62,555 nucleotides of DNA from Akkermansiaceae bacterium (GCA_021202525.1 JAJQCV010000133.1:1-62555), one strand, 5' to 3'. Counted from the first letter of the stretch, positions 1 to 8,813 are shown. Translations and numbers: made by a program. The notes: generated from the letters alone by a model not told the origin.

Positions 1-170
1 ATATGGTTCTATGAATTATTAGATGAATATATTTTGAAAAGTCATTTAACCGAATAATAGTTGATATGAGTTATCAGCAATTACAATTATGTACATGGAC
101 ATTTATGTTCGTTGCGACGTCGGAAGCTGGATTAAGCTAACTACACAGACGAACCAAAACCGACTATTCA

Positions 171-195
171 GGGTCAAATCCCCATACCCTCCGCC
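171..195 (+). other. possible tRNA 3'-end-like remnant
   Basis: A T-loop-like GTCAAATC is followed by ACCCTCC, G and CC, which resembles a tRNA acceptor strand with discriminator base. The bases before it are AT-rich and offer no matching 5' half or GGAGGGT partner. The T-arm pairs poorly, so this may be chance or a decayed integration scar. Confidence 0.2.
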
Positions 196-315
196 GGCTG
201 GCCGGAAGAGTCTCCCTTGAGGCAGGATTGCCAGCTCCTTCATGTTCAACTGGCTGAATCATTCAGAGGAAGGGAAAAGACGAAAATATCTGTCTGCCTC
301 CGGAATCAGGGCACA

Positions 316-923
316 TCAAGCACCATGGCCGCCATCGGAACGGCATGGTTTCCGGGAAAGTGATTCAGCCCCGGAGTCCTCCCGGTGGATTGTCAATGTC
401 CGCGGGTGCTGGGGGAAGGTGAAGCACCAGCCGAAGAGGCGCACGAAACGGTAGTAGAGTCCCTTGCGCCCGGCATGCTGGGCGGTCATGAGGTCGTAGA
501 AGGCCAGGTCTATCTGGCTTCTGGCGATGGGGGCGCCGTTCATTTTGGCGTGGAGCATGGCGTCGTGGAACAGGGAAGGGAGGAGCATGTCCGGCGGGGT
601 GGCTCCCATGTGACGCCGTCCCACCCGTAGCCGGGACCGATGGTGAATTGCCTGCCTTCCGCCTTCATATACGTGGCCGGGTCATAGACGCTGACGGCCG
701 TCCAATGGCCGAAGTCCGCGTTTTTTCTGCCGCTTTTCCAACTGACGGCGTTTTTGGTGACGTAGAAGGGCTTGCCTTCGTAAAGGGTTCCTTCATACCA
801 GGAGGCCACGGCAGACGGCGCGGCGGCGGGTGCGGAGCAGGATTCCAGGCAGGCGGCCGCACCGGCAATTGTCAACAAGATGTAAATATGATGTGAATAA
901 GAGAAAGGGAGGATGTTTTTCAC
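316..923 (-). pseudogene. frameshifted secreted/lipoprotein-like protein
   Basis: Two overlapping reading frames look like one protein. The first part starts at 923 with a hydrophobic signal segment ending in AAAC or LESC, a possible lipobox. It runs to a GYGWDG motif near 613-632. The homologous-looking continuation (ATPPDMLLPSLFHDAML, then YYRFVRLFG) lies in the next frame, from about 609 down to 316. Joining them needs one extra base between roughly 598 and 615. The WDG...LFHDAM pattern recalls small uncharacterised DUF1353-like proteins, but I cannot assign a function. The joined protein would be about 200 residues. The break could be a real mutation or a sequence error. Confidence 0.5.
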
Positions 924-954
924 AGGCGGTCAGAGTTGGTAGGAGTTGATTTGT

Positions 955-1812
955 TTAACGGATTTCCAGCACGATGATTTCCGGAGGACAGCAGAGGCGC
1001 AGGGGCAGGACGCTGCATCCCAGCCCCCTGGTGATCAGGAAGGGAGTGCCGTTCAAGCGGGACCAAGGGTAGGTGAATTTGACTTTTTCCCGGGAGATGC
1101 AGCCCAGGGGAATGCCGCCGGGCAGGCATATCTGGCCGCCGTGGGTGTGGGCGCTGATGACGGTGTCCGCCGTGCCGGGCTTCAGCAGGGGGAAGATGTC
1201 CGGCACATGGGAGAGGAGGATGTGGGGGATGGCCGGGGAGAGGCGCAACGGGAGTTCCTCCGGCCTGATCCTCATGTGGTAGTCGTCCCGCACGGAGGAA
1301 AGCTGGAGCTTCCTGCCGCCCGGCAGATGGAGAAGAAAGGAGTCGTTCCACATCGCGCAGATGCCGAGGTCCGTGAACATGTTTTTCCACGGCTCCCATC
1401 CGTAGTACTGGTCGTGGTTGCCCTGCACGGCGAAAATGCCCAGCGGGGCCCTGAGCATCCGGAAGTAGTCCCGCGCCTTTTCCGGGCTCATGCTGCTTTT
1501 CCGGGTGTGGCCGTTGGCATAGTCCCCCAGCAGGAAGATCATGTCCGGCCGGGCCTCCATGATTTTTTCCATATACCTGCGCGCCTGCCTGCCGCCGCGC
1601 GGGCGCAGGTGGAAGTCCCCGGCCACGGCAACCCGCAGGGGAGGGCCGGAATCCGGCCCCCACTGGGGCAGGTTCAGGGCGGTCGTGACGGTCTGCACGC
1701 GCCCCGGTTCTCCCTTCTTTCCCCACATGGTCCATGCACCGTCAATCATGAGTATTAAGACAGAGATGATTGCAAGTTTGTTGAGAAGTGGATGACGATG
1801 CCGCGTTCTCAT
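955..1812 (-). CDS. membrane-anchored metallophosphoesterase
   Basis: A calcineurin-like metallophosphoesterase of 285 residues. The metal-binding motifs are complete and in order: GDFH (residues 65-68), GDYAN (96-100), GNHD (131-134), SHVPD (201-205) and AHTHGGQ (221-227). One N-terminal hydrophobic segment (about 12-28) probably anchors it in the inner membrane with the catalytic domain outside. The architecture matches the YaeI/YkuE group, whose members act on phosphodiester or lipid pyrophosphate substrates; the substrate here is unknown. It is monocistronic and lies just upstream of the frameshifted lipoprotein gene on the same strand. Family confidence is high. Confidence 0.88.
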   Translation of the reverse strand: MRTRHRHPLLNKLAIISVLILMIDGAWTMWGKKGEPGRVQTVTTALNLPQWGPDSGPPLRVAVAGDFHLRPRGGRQARRYMEKIMEARPDMIFLLGDYANGHTRKSSMSPEKARDYFRMLRAPLGIFAVQGNHDQYYGWEPWKNMFTDLGICAMWNDSFLLHLPGGRKLQLSSVRDDYHMRIRPEELPLRLSPAIPHILLSHVPDIFPLLKPGTADTVISAHTHGGQICLPGGIPLGCISREKVKFTYPWSRLNGTPFLITRGLGCSVLPLRLCCPPEIIVLEIR

Positions 1813-1968
1813 GCAGGGAAGGGGACTGCGGACTGATTATGAGGGTTTTCTCCCGGTTTTCAATCATTCGTGTTTGCCATTCCGGGATTTGCTGATATGA
1901 TCCGTGCCGCTACGAGGCGGCACTGTCTGATGACTGCAGGGCCGTCTTCATATTAACATCCTAAAACC

Positions 1969-2661
1969 ATGCAGTTTACACACGAAATCGAACAAATGTG
2001 TTGCGTCAAGAAAGGCTGCAACCATGGTCCGGCCCCCATTCCCCAGGAAGGCAACTGGACTCAATCCAAGGAGATCACGGACATTTCCGGCCTGACCCAC
2101 GGCGTGGGCTGGTGCGCTCCCCAGCAGGGCACCTGCAAGCTGACGCTGAATGTCAAGAACGGCATCGTTGAAGAAGCCCTTGTGGAAACCAGCGGCTGCT
2201 CCGGCATGACCCACTCCGCCGCCATGGCCGCGGAAATCCTGCCCGGCAAAACCGTGCTGGAAGCGATGAACACGGACCTCGTGTGCGACGCCATCAATAC
2301 CGCCATGCGCGAACTGTTCCTGCAGATCGTGTACGGCCGCACCCAGAGCGCCTTTTCCGAAGGCGGCCTGCCCATCGGCGCCGGCCTTGAAGACCTCGGC
2401 AAGGGCCTCCGCTCCCAGATCGGCACCCTGTACGGCACCCGCGCCAAGGGCCCCCGCTACCTGGAAATGGCCGAAGGCTATATCACCAAGCTGGCCCTGG
2501 ACGAAGACGGTGAAATCATCGGCTACGAGTTCGTGCGCATGGGCCCCATGATGGAAATGATCAAGAAGGGCATGGACGCCAACGAAGCCGTCGCCAAGTG
2601 CACGGGCAACTACGGTCGTTTCGACGAGGCCGCCAAGTACATCGATCCTCGTCACGAATGA
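1969..2661 (+). CDS. NifU/IscU-like iron-sulfur scaffold-type protein
   Basis: A 230-residue cysteine-rich protein. Cysteines at 11, 12 and 17, then 49 and 56, and an SGCSG motif at 76-80 are consistent with the IscU/NifU N-terminal scaffold fold, which holds a transient Fe-S cluster. The second half (about 110-230) is outside the usual scaffold and is not recognised. It ends 45 bases before the GGGtGRT gene, and the two almost certainly form one transcript; this pairing is typical for the family. The substrate protein that would receive a cluster is not evident. Codon use matches the highly expressed style of its neighbour. Confidence 0.75.
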   Translation: MQFTHEIEQMCCVKKGCNHGPAPIPQEGNWTQSKEITDISGLTHGVGWCAPQQGTCKLTLNVKNGIVEEALVETSGCSGMTHSAAMAAEILPGKTVLEAMNTDLVCDAINTAMRELFLQIVYGRTQSAFSEGGLPIGAGLEDLGKGLRSQIGTLYGTRAKGPRYLEMAEGYITKLALDEDGEIIGYEFVRMGPMMEMIKKGMDANEAVAKCTGNYGRFDEAAKYIDPRHE

Positions 2662-2706
2662 GATTGAATTAAAAAGAGTATATCAACTTCAAGCACTATT
2701 ACCATT

Positions 2707-3711
2707 ATGCCTCTTTTCGAATCCTACGACCGCCGCATCAAGCAGATCAACGAAGCCCTGGCCAAGTACGGCATCGGTTCCATTGAAGAAGCGGAACAGC
2801 TCTGCCTTTCCAAGGGCATCAACGTCCGTGAAATCGTCAATGGAATCCAGCCGATCGCCTTTGAAAACGCCGGCTGGGCCTATGTGGTGGGCGCCGCCAT
2901 CGCCATCAAGAAGGGCTGCACGAAGGCCGCCGACGCCGCTGAAGCCATCGGCGAAGGGCTCCAGTCCTTCTGCATTCCCGGCTCCGTGGCCGACGACCGC
3001 AAGGTGGGCCTGGGCCACGGCAACCTGGCCGCCATGCTCCTGCGCGACGAAACGGAATGCTTCTGCTTCCTGGCCGGCCACGAATCCTTTTCCGCCGCCG
3101 AAGGTGACATCGGCATCGCCAAGTCCGCCAACCGCGTCCGCAAGCAGGACCTCCGCGTCTGCCTGAATGGTCTCGGCAAGGACGCCGCCTACATCATTTC
3201 CCGCATCAACGGGTTCACGTACGTGCAGACCAAGTTCGACTACGCCACGGGCCAGTTGAACATCGTGCAGGAAAAAGCCTTCTCCAAGGGACCGAAGGCC
3301 GCCGTGCGCGTGTACGGCTGCGACGACGTGCGCGAAGGCGTGGCCGTCATGTGGCACGAAGGCGTGGACGTTTCCATCACCGGCAACTCCACCAACCCCA
3401 CCCGCTTCCAGCACCCGGTGGCCGGCACTTACAAGAAGGAATGCAACGAGAAGGGCAAGAAGTACTTCTCCGTGGCTTCCGGCGGCGGCACGGGCCGTAC
3501 CCTGCACCCGGACAACATGGCCGCCGGCCCCGCCTCCTACGGCATGACCGATACCATGGGCCGCATGCACTCCGACGCCCAGTTCGCCGGTTCCTCCTCC
3601 GTGCCCGCCCATGTGGAAATGATGGGCCTCATCGGCATGGGCAACAACCCCATGGTCGGCGCCTCCGTGGCCGTGGCCGTGGCGATTGAAGAAGCCGCCG
3701 CCAAGAACTAA
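2707..3711 (+). CDS. GGGtGRT family protein
   Basis: A 334-residue member of the GGGtGRT family, named for the motif seen here exactly at residues 259-265. Other conserved-looking elements include GLGHGNLAAMLL (101-112), FLAGHESFSAAEGDIG (121-136) and several cysteines (71, 89, 118, 120, 205, 246). The biochemical function is not established; association with an Fe-S scaffold gene immediately upstream points to Fe-S or redox chemistry. The start ATG is 45 bases after the preceding stop. A strong rho-independent terminator follows at 3741-3774, so the two-gene unit ends here. Family assignment is firm and function is open. Confidence 0.88.
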   Translation: MPLFESYDRRIKQINEALAKYGIGSIEEAEQLCLSKGINVREIVNGIQPIAFENAGWAYVVGAAIAIKKGCTKAADAAEAIGEGLQSFCIPGSVADDRKVGLGHGNLAAMLLRDETECFCFLAGHESFSAAEGDIGIAKSANRVRKQDLRVCLNGLGKDAAYIISRINGFTYVQTKFDYATGQLNIVQEKAFSKGPKAAVRVYGCDDVREGVAVMWHEGVDVSITGNSTNPTRFQHPVAGTYKKECNEKGKKYFSVASGGGTGRTLHPDNMAAGPASYGMTDTMGRMHSDAQFAGSSSVPAHVEMMGLIGMGNNPMVGASVAVAVAIEEAAAKN

Positions 3712-3740
3712 CCGCCTTTAAGGCAAACGCCTTTACATCA

Positions 3741-3774
3741 AGAGCCGTCCCCATCAGGGAGACGGCTCTTTTTT
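3741..3774 (+). terminator. rho-independent terminator after the GGGtGRT gene
   Basis: A perfect 9-bp stem, AGAGCCGTC (3741-3749) with GACGGCTCT (3761-3769), is followed by a run of six T. It ends the two-gene scaffold/GGGtGRT unit. Confidence 0.9.
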
Positions 3775-3789
3775 GTCGTAAGGGAATGC

Positions 3790-3807
3790 GCGTTTCAGCG
3801 GAAACGC
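3790..3807. other. small hairpin in a gene-poor gap
   Basis: A 7-bp stem GCGTTTC/GAAACGC encloses a four-base AGCG loop. It has no clear T run. The gap 3712-4009 otherwise shows nothing beyond the terminator. Confidence 0.35.
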
Positions 3808-4009
3808 TGATCTTTTCTCCGGTACGGGGGAACGTTCATTCATGAGAGCCAAAGCCTTCGTTCATGGAGCGGAAGACAAGAATATACAGATAGCCGACAT
3901 GTTAAAGAAACTGCAATGATCGTGACTTTTTGAAGGCAAAGGATCATGGCTCTCTCGTCCCTGTCTCTTTCAACATGGCGCAGAGGCTTGTTCCCCAAAC
4001 CATCCCCCT

Positions 4010-4606
4010 TCAACCGCCGATGCGGAAACGGCCGCCGTGGTCCGACCGCGGCGGAGGCACCCTGGTGGGTTGCGGAGTGCGTCTGGGAACGACGGATGCC
4101 GGCGGCTGGACGATGCGCACCTCCGCACGTCTGCCGGAGGGAGTAATCTGGTGGGATGCCGCGGGAGAAGACACGGGAACAGGAGCTGCCACCGGGGCGG
4201 GGGGAACCTGCCTGACGGCCCGTTGTTGCTGTTCATGGGCTTTGTAAGCCCGTTCAAAGGTCACGTCCCTCCATTCTCCCGGCTTGAGGGAATGGTCTTC
4301 CTTTTTAAGTTCGGGGGCTTTTTGCGCCAGCGGTTCCACGCGTTCCCGGATTTGAGAGGCATTTTCCAGCTTGGACGCTATCCAGGAGGGATTCCAGTCG
4401 GGAGAGGACTGTTTCAGGGCTTGCAGAAGCCGGGCCGCTTTTTCGCTGCTTTCCAGGGCTCCCTTGAAGTCGCCCTCCTTTTCCAGACGGACGGCGCGCG
4501 TAAGCGTCAAGTTGGCTTCATAAAAGTCGTCTTCCGGCTCGGAAAAACCGGGCAGGACAGCCATGAGCATGCACGCCAGCGTGCAGGGTAGTAAACGGGT
4601 TTTCAT
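4010..4606 (-). CDS. secreted hypothetical protein, proline-rich C-terminus
   Basis: No family recognised. The chosen start, ATG at 4606, gives MKTRLLPCTL followed by a hydrophobic run and a likely signal peptidase site after GFSEP, so export is predicted. An upstream in-frame extension to 4696 would bury the signal peptide and is disfavoured. The middle is charged and helical (about 25-110), resembling a TPR-like helical pair with DFKGALESSEKAARLL. The last 60 residues are rich in Pro, Arg and Ala and look disordered. It is a single gene facing the DNA methylase, with about 320 bases of non-coding DNA between them. Confidence 0.6.
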   Translation of the reverse strand: MKTRLLPCTLACMLMAVLPGFSEPEDDFYEANLTLTRAVRLEKEGDFKGALESSEKAARLLQALKQSSPDWNPSWIASKLENASQIRERVEPLAQKAPELKKEDHSLKPGEWRDVTFERAYKAHEQQQRAVRQVPPAPVAAPVPVSSPAASHQITPSGRRAEVRIVQPPASVVPRRTPQPTRVPPPRSDHGGRFRIGG

Positions 4607-4925
4607 GATTATTGGAAATATAACACGTGTTTCCGGCTTGAAAAGACCTTTCTTCAGAGGAAGGAAGGCAAACTCTTTCGGAAAAGGAGATGCCATCCAT
4701 GGGATTGCCTTTCCAAAACCGTAAACAAGGAGGCAGATTATATGCAGGGATTTCGTGCGGTGCGGGCAGTTTTCTGTGGAACGATTGACCTTTCCGGGAA
4801 GGGTGCGGGAAGCGCATCTGCCACAGCCGGAATCCCTGATGAATACTTAAATCCCGTTCCCTTTCTTATTCATCGGCTCAACTTGACGGGAAGGCCGCAG
4901 TGCCGTATGCTGGCGCGGCTTGCTT
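4607..4925. other. intergenic region, divergent promoters expected
   Basis: This stretch separates the leftward secreted protein and the rightward methylase. I see no RNA gene, repeat or convincing hairpin in it. Small reading frames here lack family features. Confidence 0.5.
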
Positions 4926-6059
4926 ATGACCCCTAATGCGCTATTATCCGCTCTTTCGACCGAGATAGAGGAAGACCCCAGATACCTGACTGAACAGATT
5001 GTAACTTACTTGGGGAACAAGCGTTCCCTGCTGAATTTCCTGGGCCGCGGACTCAAATATGTCAAGGCCCGCCTGGGAAAGGAGCATCTCAAGGCCGGAG
5101 ATTTGTTTTCCGGCAGCGGCATTGTGGCCCGCTTCCTGAAAAAGCATTCGGAAGAATTGATCGTCAATGATCTGGAGGAATACAGCCGCCTCGTCAACAC
5201 CTGTTATCTGAGCAATTCCGGAGAAGTGGACGGCCTGGAGCTGGAAAGGCATTACAGGCGTCTGCTGCGGTATATGGAAACTCATGAATCCCCCGGTTTC
5301 ATTACGGAGCTGTACGCTCCCCGGAATCCGGAACGCATCACGGCGGAAGACCGTGTTTTTTACACGCGCCGGAATGCCCTTTATCTGGATACGGCGCGCC
5401 AGACCATCAATCTGCTGCCGGAGGAAGTACGGCCGTATTTCATTGCCCCCTTGCTGGCGGAAGCCTCCATTCATGCCAATACGGCAGGGGTGTTCAAGGG
5501 ATTTTACAAGGACAAGCAGGGGGTCGGAAAGTTCGGCGGTTCGGGAGGAAACGCCTTGAGCCGCATTCTGGGAGACATTTCCCTGCAATTTCCCGTGTTC
5601 TCCAGATTCGACTGCCGGTATTCCATCCATTGCCGGGACGCTAACGAGCTGGCGGAGGAATTGCCGGAGATGGACGTAGTGTACCTGGACCCTCCCTACA
5701 ACCAGCATCCGTACGGCTCCAACTATTTTATGCTGAATTTGCTGTCCTCCTACAAGCGGCCGGAAAAAATCAGCCGCGTTTCCGGCATTCCGAAGGATTG
5801 GAAACGCTCCACGTACAACAGCCGGCAGCAGGCCACGGAATCATTATTCCATCTGCTGGAATCCTGTCCTGCCAAATTCATCCTGCTGTCCTACAGCTCG
5901 GAAGGTTTCATCGGTTATGAGGAAATGACGGCTTTCCTGGCCAGGCTGGGACACATCGCCACGCTGGAAACGCCTTACGCCACCTTCCGGGGAAGCCGGA
6001 ATTTGAAGAACCGTCCCCAGAATGTGACGGAGTTCCTGTTTCTGGTGGAACGCTTTTAA
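4926..6059 (+). CDS. DNA adenine-specific methyltransferase (D12 class)
   Basis: A 377-residue N6-adenine DNA methylase of the Dam/D12 class. It has YLGNKRSLL (28-36), which corresponds to the N-terminal Y-x-G-x-K-x-x-L signature, the SAM-binding LFSGSG (60-65) and the catalytic DPPY (255-258), in alpha-class order. A TTG six bases upstream is also possible, but ATG at 4926 is preferred. No restriction endonuclease is adjacent, so it is either an orphan methylase or part of a scattered system. It is followed 27 bases later by a Xer recombinase on the same strand and may share its transcript. The target sequence cannot be read from the protein. Confidence 0.85.
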   Translation: MTPNALLSALSTEIEEDPRYLTEQIVTYLGNKRSLLNFLGRGLKYVKARLGKEHLKAGDLFSGSGIVARFLKKHSEELIVNDLEEYSRLVNTCYLSNSGEVDGLELERHYRRLLRYMETHESPGFITELYAPRNPERITAEDRVFYTRRNALYLDTARQTINLLPEEVRPYFIAPLLAEASIHANTAGVFKGFYKDKQGVGKFGGSGGNALSRILGDISLQFPVFSRFDCRYSIHCRDANELAEELPEMDVVYLDPPYNQHPYGSNYFMLNLLSSYKRPEKISRVSGIPKDWKRSTYNSRQQATESLFHLLESCPAKFILLSYSSEGFIGYEEMTAFLARLGHIATLETPYATFRGSRNLKNRPQNVTEFLFLVERF

Positions 6060-6086
6060 AGACGGGACAGGGAAGGAGGATCCGGC

Positions 6087-6974
6087 ATGCAGGCTCATAT
6101 AGAACGCTTCATCCGCTTTCTGGCTGCGGAAAAAGGGCTGAGCGCCGCCTATCAGGTCTCCGTCAGGCAGACCTTGGAAGAGTTTTCCCGGTTTCTGGGA
6201 GAAGGGGCTGCCGATCCTTCCCGGGTGGATATAGGCAGCCTAGCAGAATTCCTCCGGCACTTGCAGTCCCGCGGCATGGCGCGCAGTTCCATGCGCGTGG
6301 AAATGGTGCATCTGCGCATTTTTTTCCGCTGGCTGGCCGGAACGGGCACTCTGGAGAAGGATCCCTCCGCATTCATGGAAATGCCTCGGCAGGGGCTGAC
6401 ACTGCCTCATGTGCTGGATCAGCATACCGTTTCAAAACTGCTTGAAAGTATTGACATTCAGGATATTCCACTGGGATGCAGGGACCGGGCCCTCTTGGAG
6501 ATGATTTATGCCTGCGGCATGCGTGTAAGTGAGATAATCAATTGCAAATTAGAAAGTTTTGACGCAGATGAAGCATTTGTCCGGGTACGGGGGAAGGGGG
6601 ACAAAACCCGGCTCGTTCCCATCGGCACGTCCGCTTTGGACGCCCTGAAGGCGTATCTGGACCACGGAAGGCCCAAACTGGTCAAACCGGGGACGAAGAG
6701 CCACATCTACCTGACCGTCCGCGGACGTCCATTGACCAGGGAGCGGGTGCGCCAGATCCTTCAGGAACGCGCCAAAGCCGCCGGCATCGACCAGCATGTT
6801 TTTCCGCATATCCTGCGCCATTCATTCGCCACGCATTTGCTGGAGAACGGCGCGGACCTCCGCATCATCCAGGAGATGCTGGGACATTCGGACATCGCCA
6901 CCACACAGATTTACACGCATCTGGAACAGCAGCGGCTGAATTCCATCCATCACCGTTTTCATCCCAGAGGATGA
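6087..6974 (+). CDS. xerD: tyrosine recombinase XerC/XerD family
   Basis: A 295-residue site-specific recombinase. The N-terminal SAM-like core-binding domain spans about 1-95 and the catalytic domain about 105-290. All catalytic residues are present: Arg146 (ACGMRVSE), Lys170 (RGKGDK), His241 and Arg244 (PHILRH), His267 (LGHSD) and the nucleophile Tyr276 (TQIYTH). Length and motif spacing match the chromosome-dimer-resolving Xer proteins rather than a phage integrase. XerD rather than XerC is a best guess. A strong AGGAGG-like ribosome binding site precedes the ATG. No phage or island genes flank it, which also favours a housekeeping role. Confidence 0.85.
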   Translation: MQAHIERFIRFLAAEKGLSAAYQVSVRQTLEEFSRFLGEGAADPSRVDIGSLAEFLRHLQSRGMARSSMRVEMVHLRIFFRWLAGTGTLEKDPSAFMEMPRQGLTLPHVLDQHTVSKLLESIDIQDIPLGCRDRALLEMIYACGMRVSEIINCKLESFDADEAFVRVRGKGDKTRLVPIGTSALDALKAYLDHGRPKLVKPGTKSHIYLTVRGRPLTRERVRQILQERAKAAGIDQHVFPHILRHSFATHLLENGADLRIIQEMLGHSDIATTQIYTHLEQQRLNSIHHRFHPRG

Positions 6975-6995
6975 TGCAAACTGCCTAGAACAGCG

Positions 6996-7026
6996 TTTCA
7001 ACAGGGGAACTGTGCCTGTTTTGAAA
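6996..7026. other. imperfect hairpin downstream of xerD
   Basis: TTTCAACAGG pairs with CCTGTTTTGAAA with a two-base bulge. There is no following T run, so terminator function is doubtful. It lies in a gene-free gap (6975-7564). Confidence 0.35.
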
Positions 7027-7200
7027 TGTCGGGCTTATCCCTTATATCTATTTTACAACAAACGGATTGACGCCTATTTTCACCACCATTCAATTTTGCA
7101 TTACATATATTATGCGAAGTATTAATAACCCTCATTTCATCCCTGATTCGTGTTTGCTTTGTCCTTCTCTCCTTTGCCCTTTTAGAGAAGAAAACAAAAC

Positions 7201-7215
7201 CGGATTTGGAATCCG
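7201..7215. promoter_or_regulatory. palindrome CGGATT-N3-AATCCG, distal copy
   Basis: A perfect 6-3-6 inverted repeat. A second copy, the exact reverse complement over 16 bases, lies about 320 bases downstream. Possible operator; the regulator is unknown. Confidence 0.4.
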
Positions 7216-7519
7216 GGAGGTTCCTGTACGGGAATAAACCTGTTTCTTTCCCTGGGCTGCTTCATCATTTCACATTCCAGTGCCTCAGTAAATCTTCCCG
7301 GTTTTACTGATAAATGCCATTTGCCGGGAGTAAAGGAGTTCTCTTGTCTCTTGAATAAGTCTTGAACGGCACAGGAGAAAGGAGAATTCCCCGCTGGCGC
7401 GGATCCGGAAATCATTCATCAGCGAAGTCGGCAGCCTTCGTTTCCCAAGTGAAAAATGTTCCTGACCAACAGACGGGAATTCACCCAAATCTTTTCCCCT
7501 CAAAATTGTAGTTTGACTC

Positions 7520-7534
7520 CGGATTCCAAATCCG
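7520..7534. promoter_or_regulatory. palindrome CGGATT-N3-AATCCG, proximal copy
   Basis: A perfect 6-3-6 inverted repeat about 30 bases before the start codon of the IdeS-like protease gene, where a repressor could block initiation. It matches the distal copy at 7201-7215. Confidence 0.45.
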
Positions 7535-7564
7535 TTAAGGATTACACCATATCTCCAACTTGAC

Positions 7565-8437
7565 ATGATGATGAAGCCTCTCTCCCTGATCGCAATTTGC
7601 ACATTTGCCGTATCTTGCGCAAACGCCGAACTTCTGGAAACCTGGACTTGGGGCGTTTCTCCCGAGAGAGGATGGTATGACGCCAATAAAACGCTTGCTC
7701 CGGGAGACGACAATCTTTGCTGGGCCGCTTCCGCCAGCAATATTCTCAACTGGTGGCAGGACAGGTACGTCATTCCATCCGGAACTCCCACCGGAGAGGC
7801 CGTATGGACAACCTTCAAGGATTCCTTCACGGATTTGGGCGGAAACGCCTCTTATGCGTTCCAATGGTGGCTTTCCGGGGATTATCCGCCTGCGGGAGTG
7901 GAAGGATGGTCCCAGCTCAAGGAAGGCGCCGCCGCGGGAGGATATTACCGGAGCATTTTTTCTGAAGACCAGGCTTTTTTCCTGACCAGCGCCTACAATG
8001 CCACTTCCTATTCCGCTTCCTCCCAGTATATCCTGGACCGTTTGAATGAGGGATACGGCCTGACGCTCAGCATTGGCGACACTCTGGGAGAAACGGCGCA
8101 CGCCATCACCTTGTGGGGAGTGGAATATGACGACCAGACTTCCCTCCTGACGAAAATGTATCTGACGGATTCCGACGATCTCCAATACGGCTACCACTCC
8201 TCCAATGGTATTTTTGAAGTGGCCTGCTACACAGGCGGAGACGGCGGCCTGTACTTCCAGACGACGGAAGACAGCTGGTACCACCGGGAGGACCGCGAAT
8301 TTTTCATCAACGGAGTATACGGTCTCTCCACGGATATAGACAATGCGCTGGCGCTGATTCCGGAACCGGGCACCGCCACTTTGAGCCTGGCCGCCCTGCT
8401 CTGTCTGGCGTGGAAACGCCGCAGGCAGGCTTGTTGA
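7565..8437 (+). CDS. IdeS/Mac-type cysteine protease with PEP-CTERM tail
   Basis: A 290-residue secreted papain-fold protease of the IdeS/Mac group (peptidase family C66). A signal peptide (about 1-21, ending CANA) precedes the catalytic domain. The catalytic cysteine is Cys52 in DDNLCWAASASNILNWW, the histidine is His179 in ETAHAITLWGVEYD, and the acidic residue lies near 202 in YLTDSDD. These match the IdeS pattern of C, H and D with the following LWG and TDSD. The C-terminus has PEP at 272-274 (IPEPGT), a hydrophobic helix and KRRR, which is a PEP-CTERM sorting signal. Streptococcal relatives cleave IgG; the substrate here is unknown. Two palindromes lie upstream. Confidence 0.85.
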   Translation: MMMKPLSLIAICTFAVSCANAELLETWTWGVSPERGWYDANKTLAPGDDNLCWAASASNILNWWQDRYVIPSGTPTGEAVWTTFKDSFTDLGGNASYAFQWWLSGDYPPAGVEGWSQLKEGAAAGGYYRSIFSEDQAFFLTSAYNATSYSASSQYILDRLNEGYGLTLSIGDTLGETAHAITLWGVEYDDQTSLLTKMYLTDSDDLQYGYHSSNGIFEVACYTGGDGGLYFQTTEDSWYHREDREFFINGVYGLSTDIDNALALIPEPGTATLSLAALLCLAWKRRRQAC

Positions 8438-8450
8438 CTGTCTTTTTCCC

Positions 8451-8804
8451 CTACGGTGATTCCGCTGTTTGATTCACTTCCCGCGCACGGCACAACTCCC
8501 GCCAACCGGGAAAGTTCCATTTATTGGGGAAATCACGGCACTGGCGCGGTTTGACGGGATTGATCCGGCAGCCGCTTTCCGTCAGCATCAGGCAGGCGCC
8601 GTCCGCCGCATCCTTGATGGACAAGCCTTTGCGGTTGGCCCGCAGGCGACAGCATTCATTGATGAATTCCTGTTCGTCCATCTCCAGGAAGAGGGCGATT
8701 TCACGTACTTCATCCTCCTCAATGCATACGTCGCCGGCCCACCGGCAGCAGGCGCCGCACCGGGTGCATTCATACCATGCAGTTGGACTGCCCTCCTCCG
8801 CCAT
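8451..8804 (-). CDS. YkgJ-family cysteine cluster protein
   Basis: A 117-residue protein with CTRCGACC at residues 13-20, Cys27 and later cysteines at about 51, 69, 77, 88 and 104, the pattern of the YkgJ/CxxCxxCC zinc- or iron-binding family. No catalytic activity is established for the family. The C-terminal KPRQCRDFP is a typical conserved end of these proteins. It sits 9 bases downstream of a glycosyltransferase-like gene on the same strand, so the two are probably co-transcribed. It converges on the IdeS-like gene with only 13 bases between them and no clear terminator. Confidence 0.75.
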   Translation of the reverse strand: MAEEGSPTAWYECTRCGACCRWAGDVCIEEDEVREIALFLEMDEQEFINECCRLRANRKGLSIKDAADGACLMLTESGCRINPVKPRQCRDFPNKWNFPGWRELCRAREVNQTAESP

Positions 8805-8813
8805 GGCTTCTCC

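Noticed and set aside
7285..7830. 181-residue leftward frame over the IdeS start
   Set aside because: Overlaps the IdeS-like N-terminus, which has a signal peptide and catalytic Cys.
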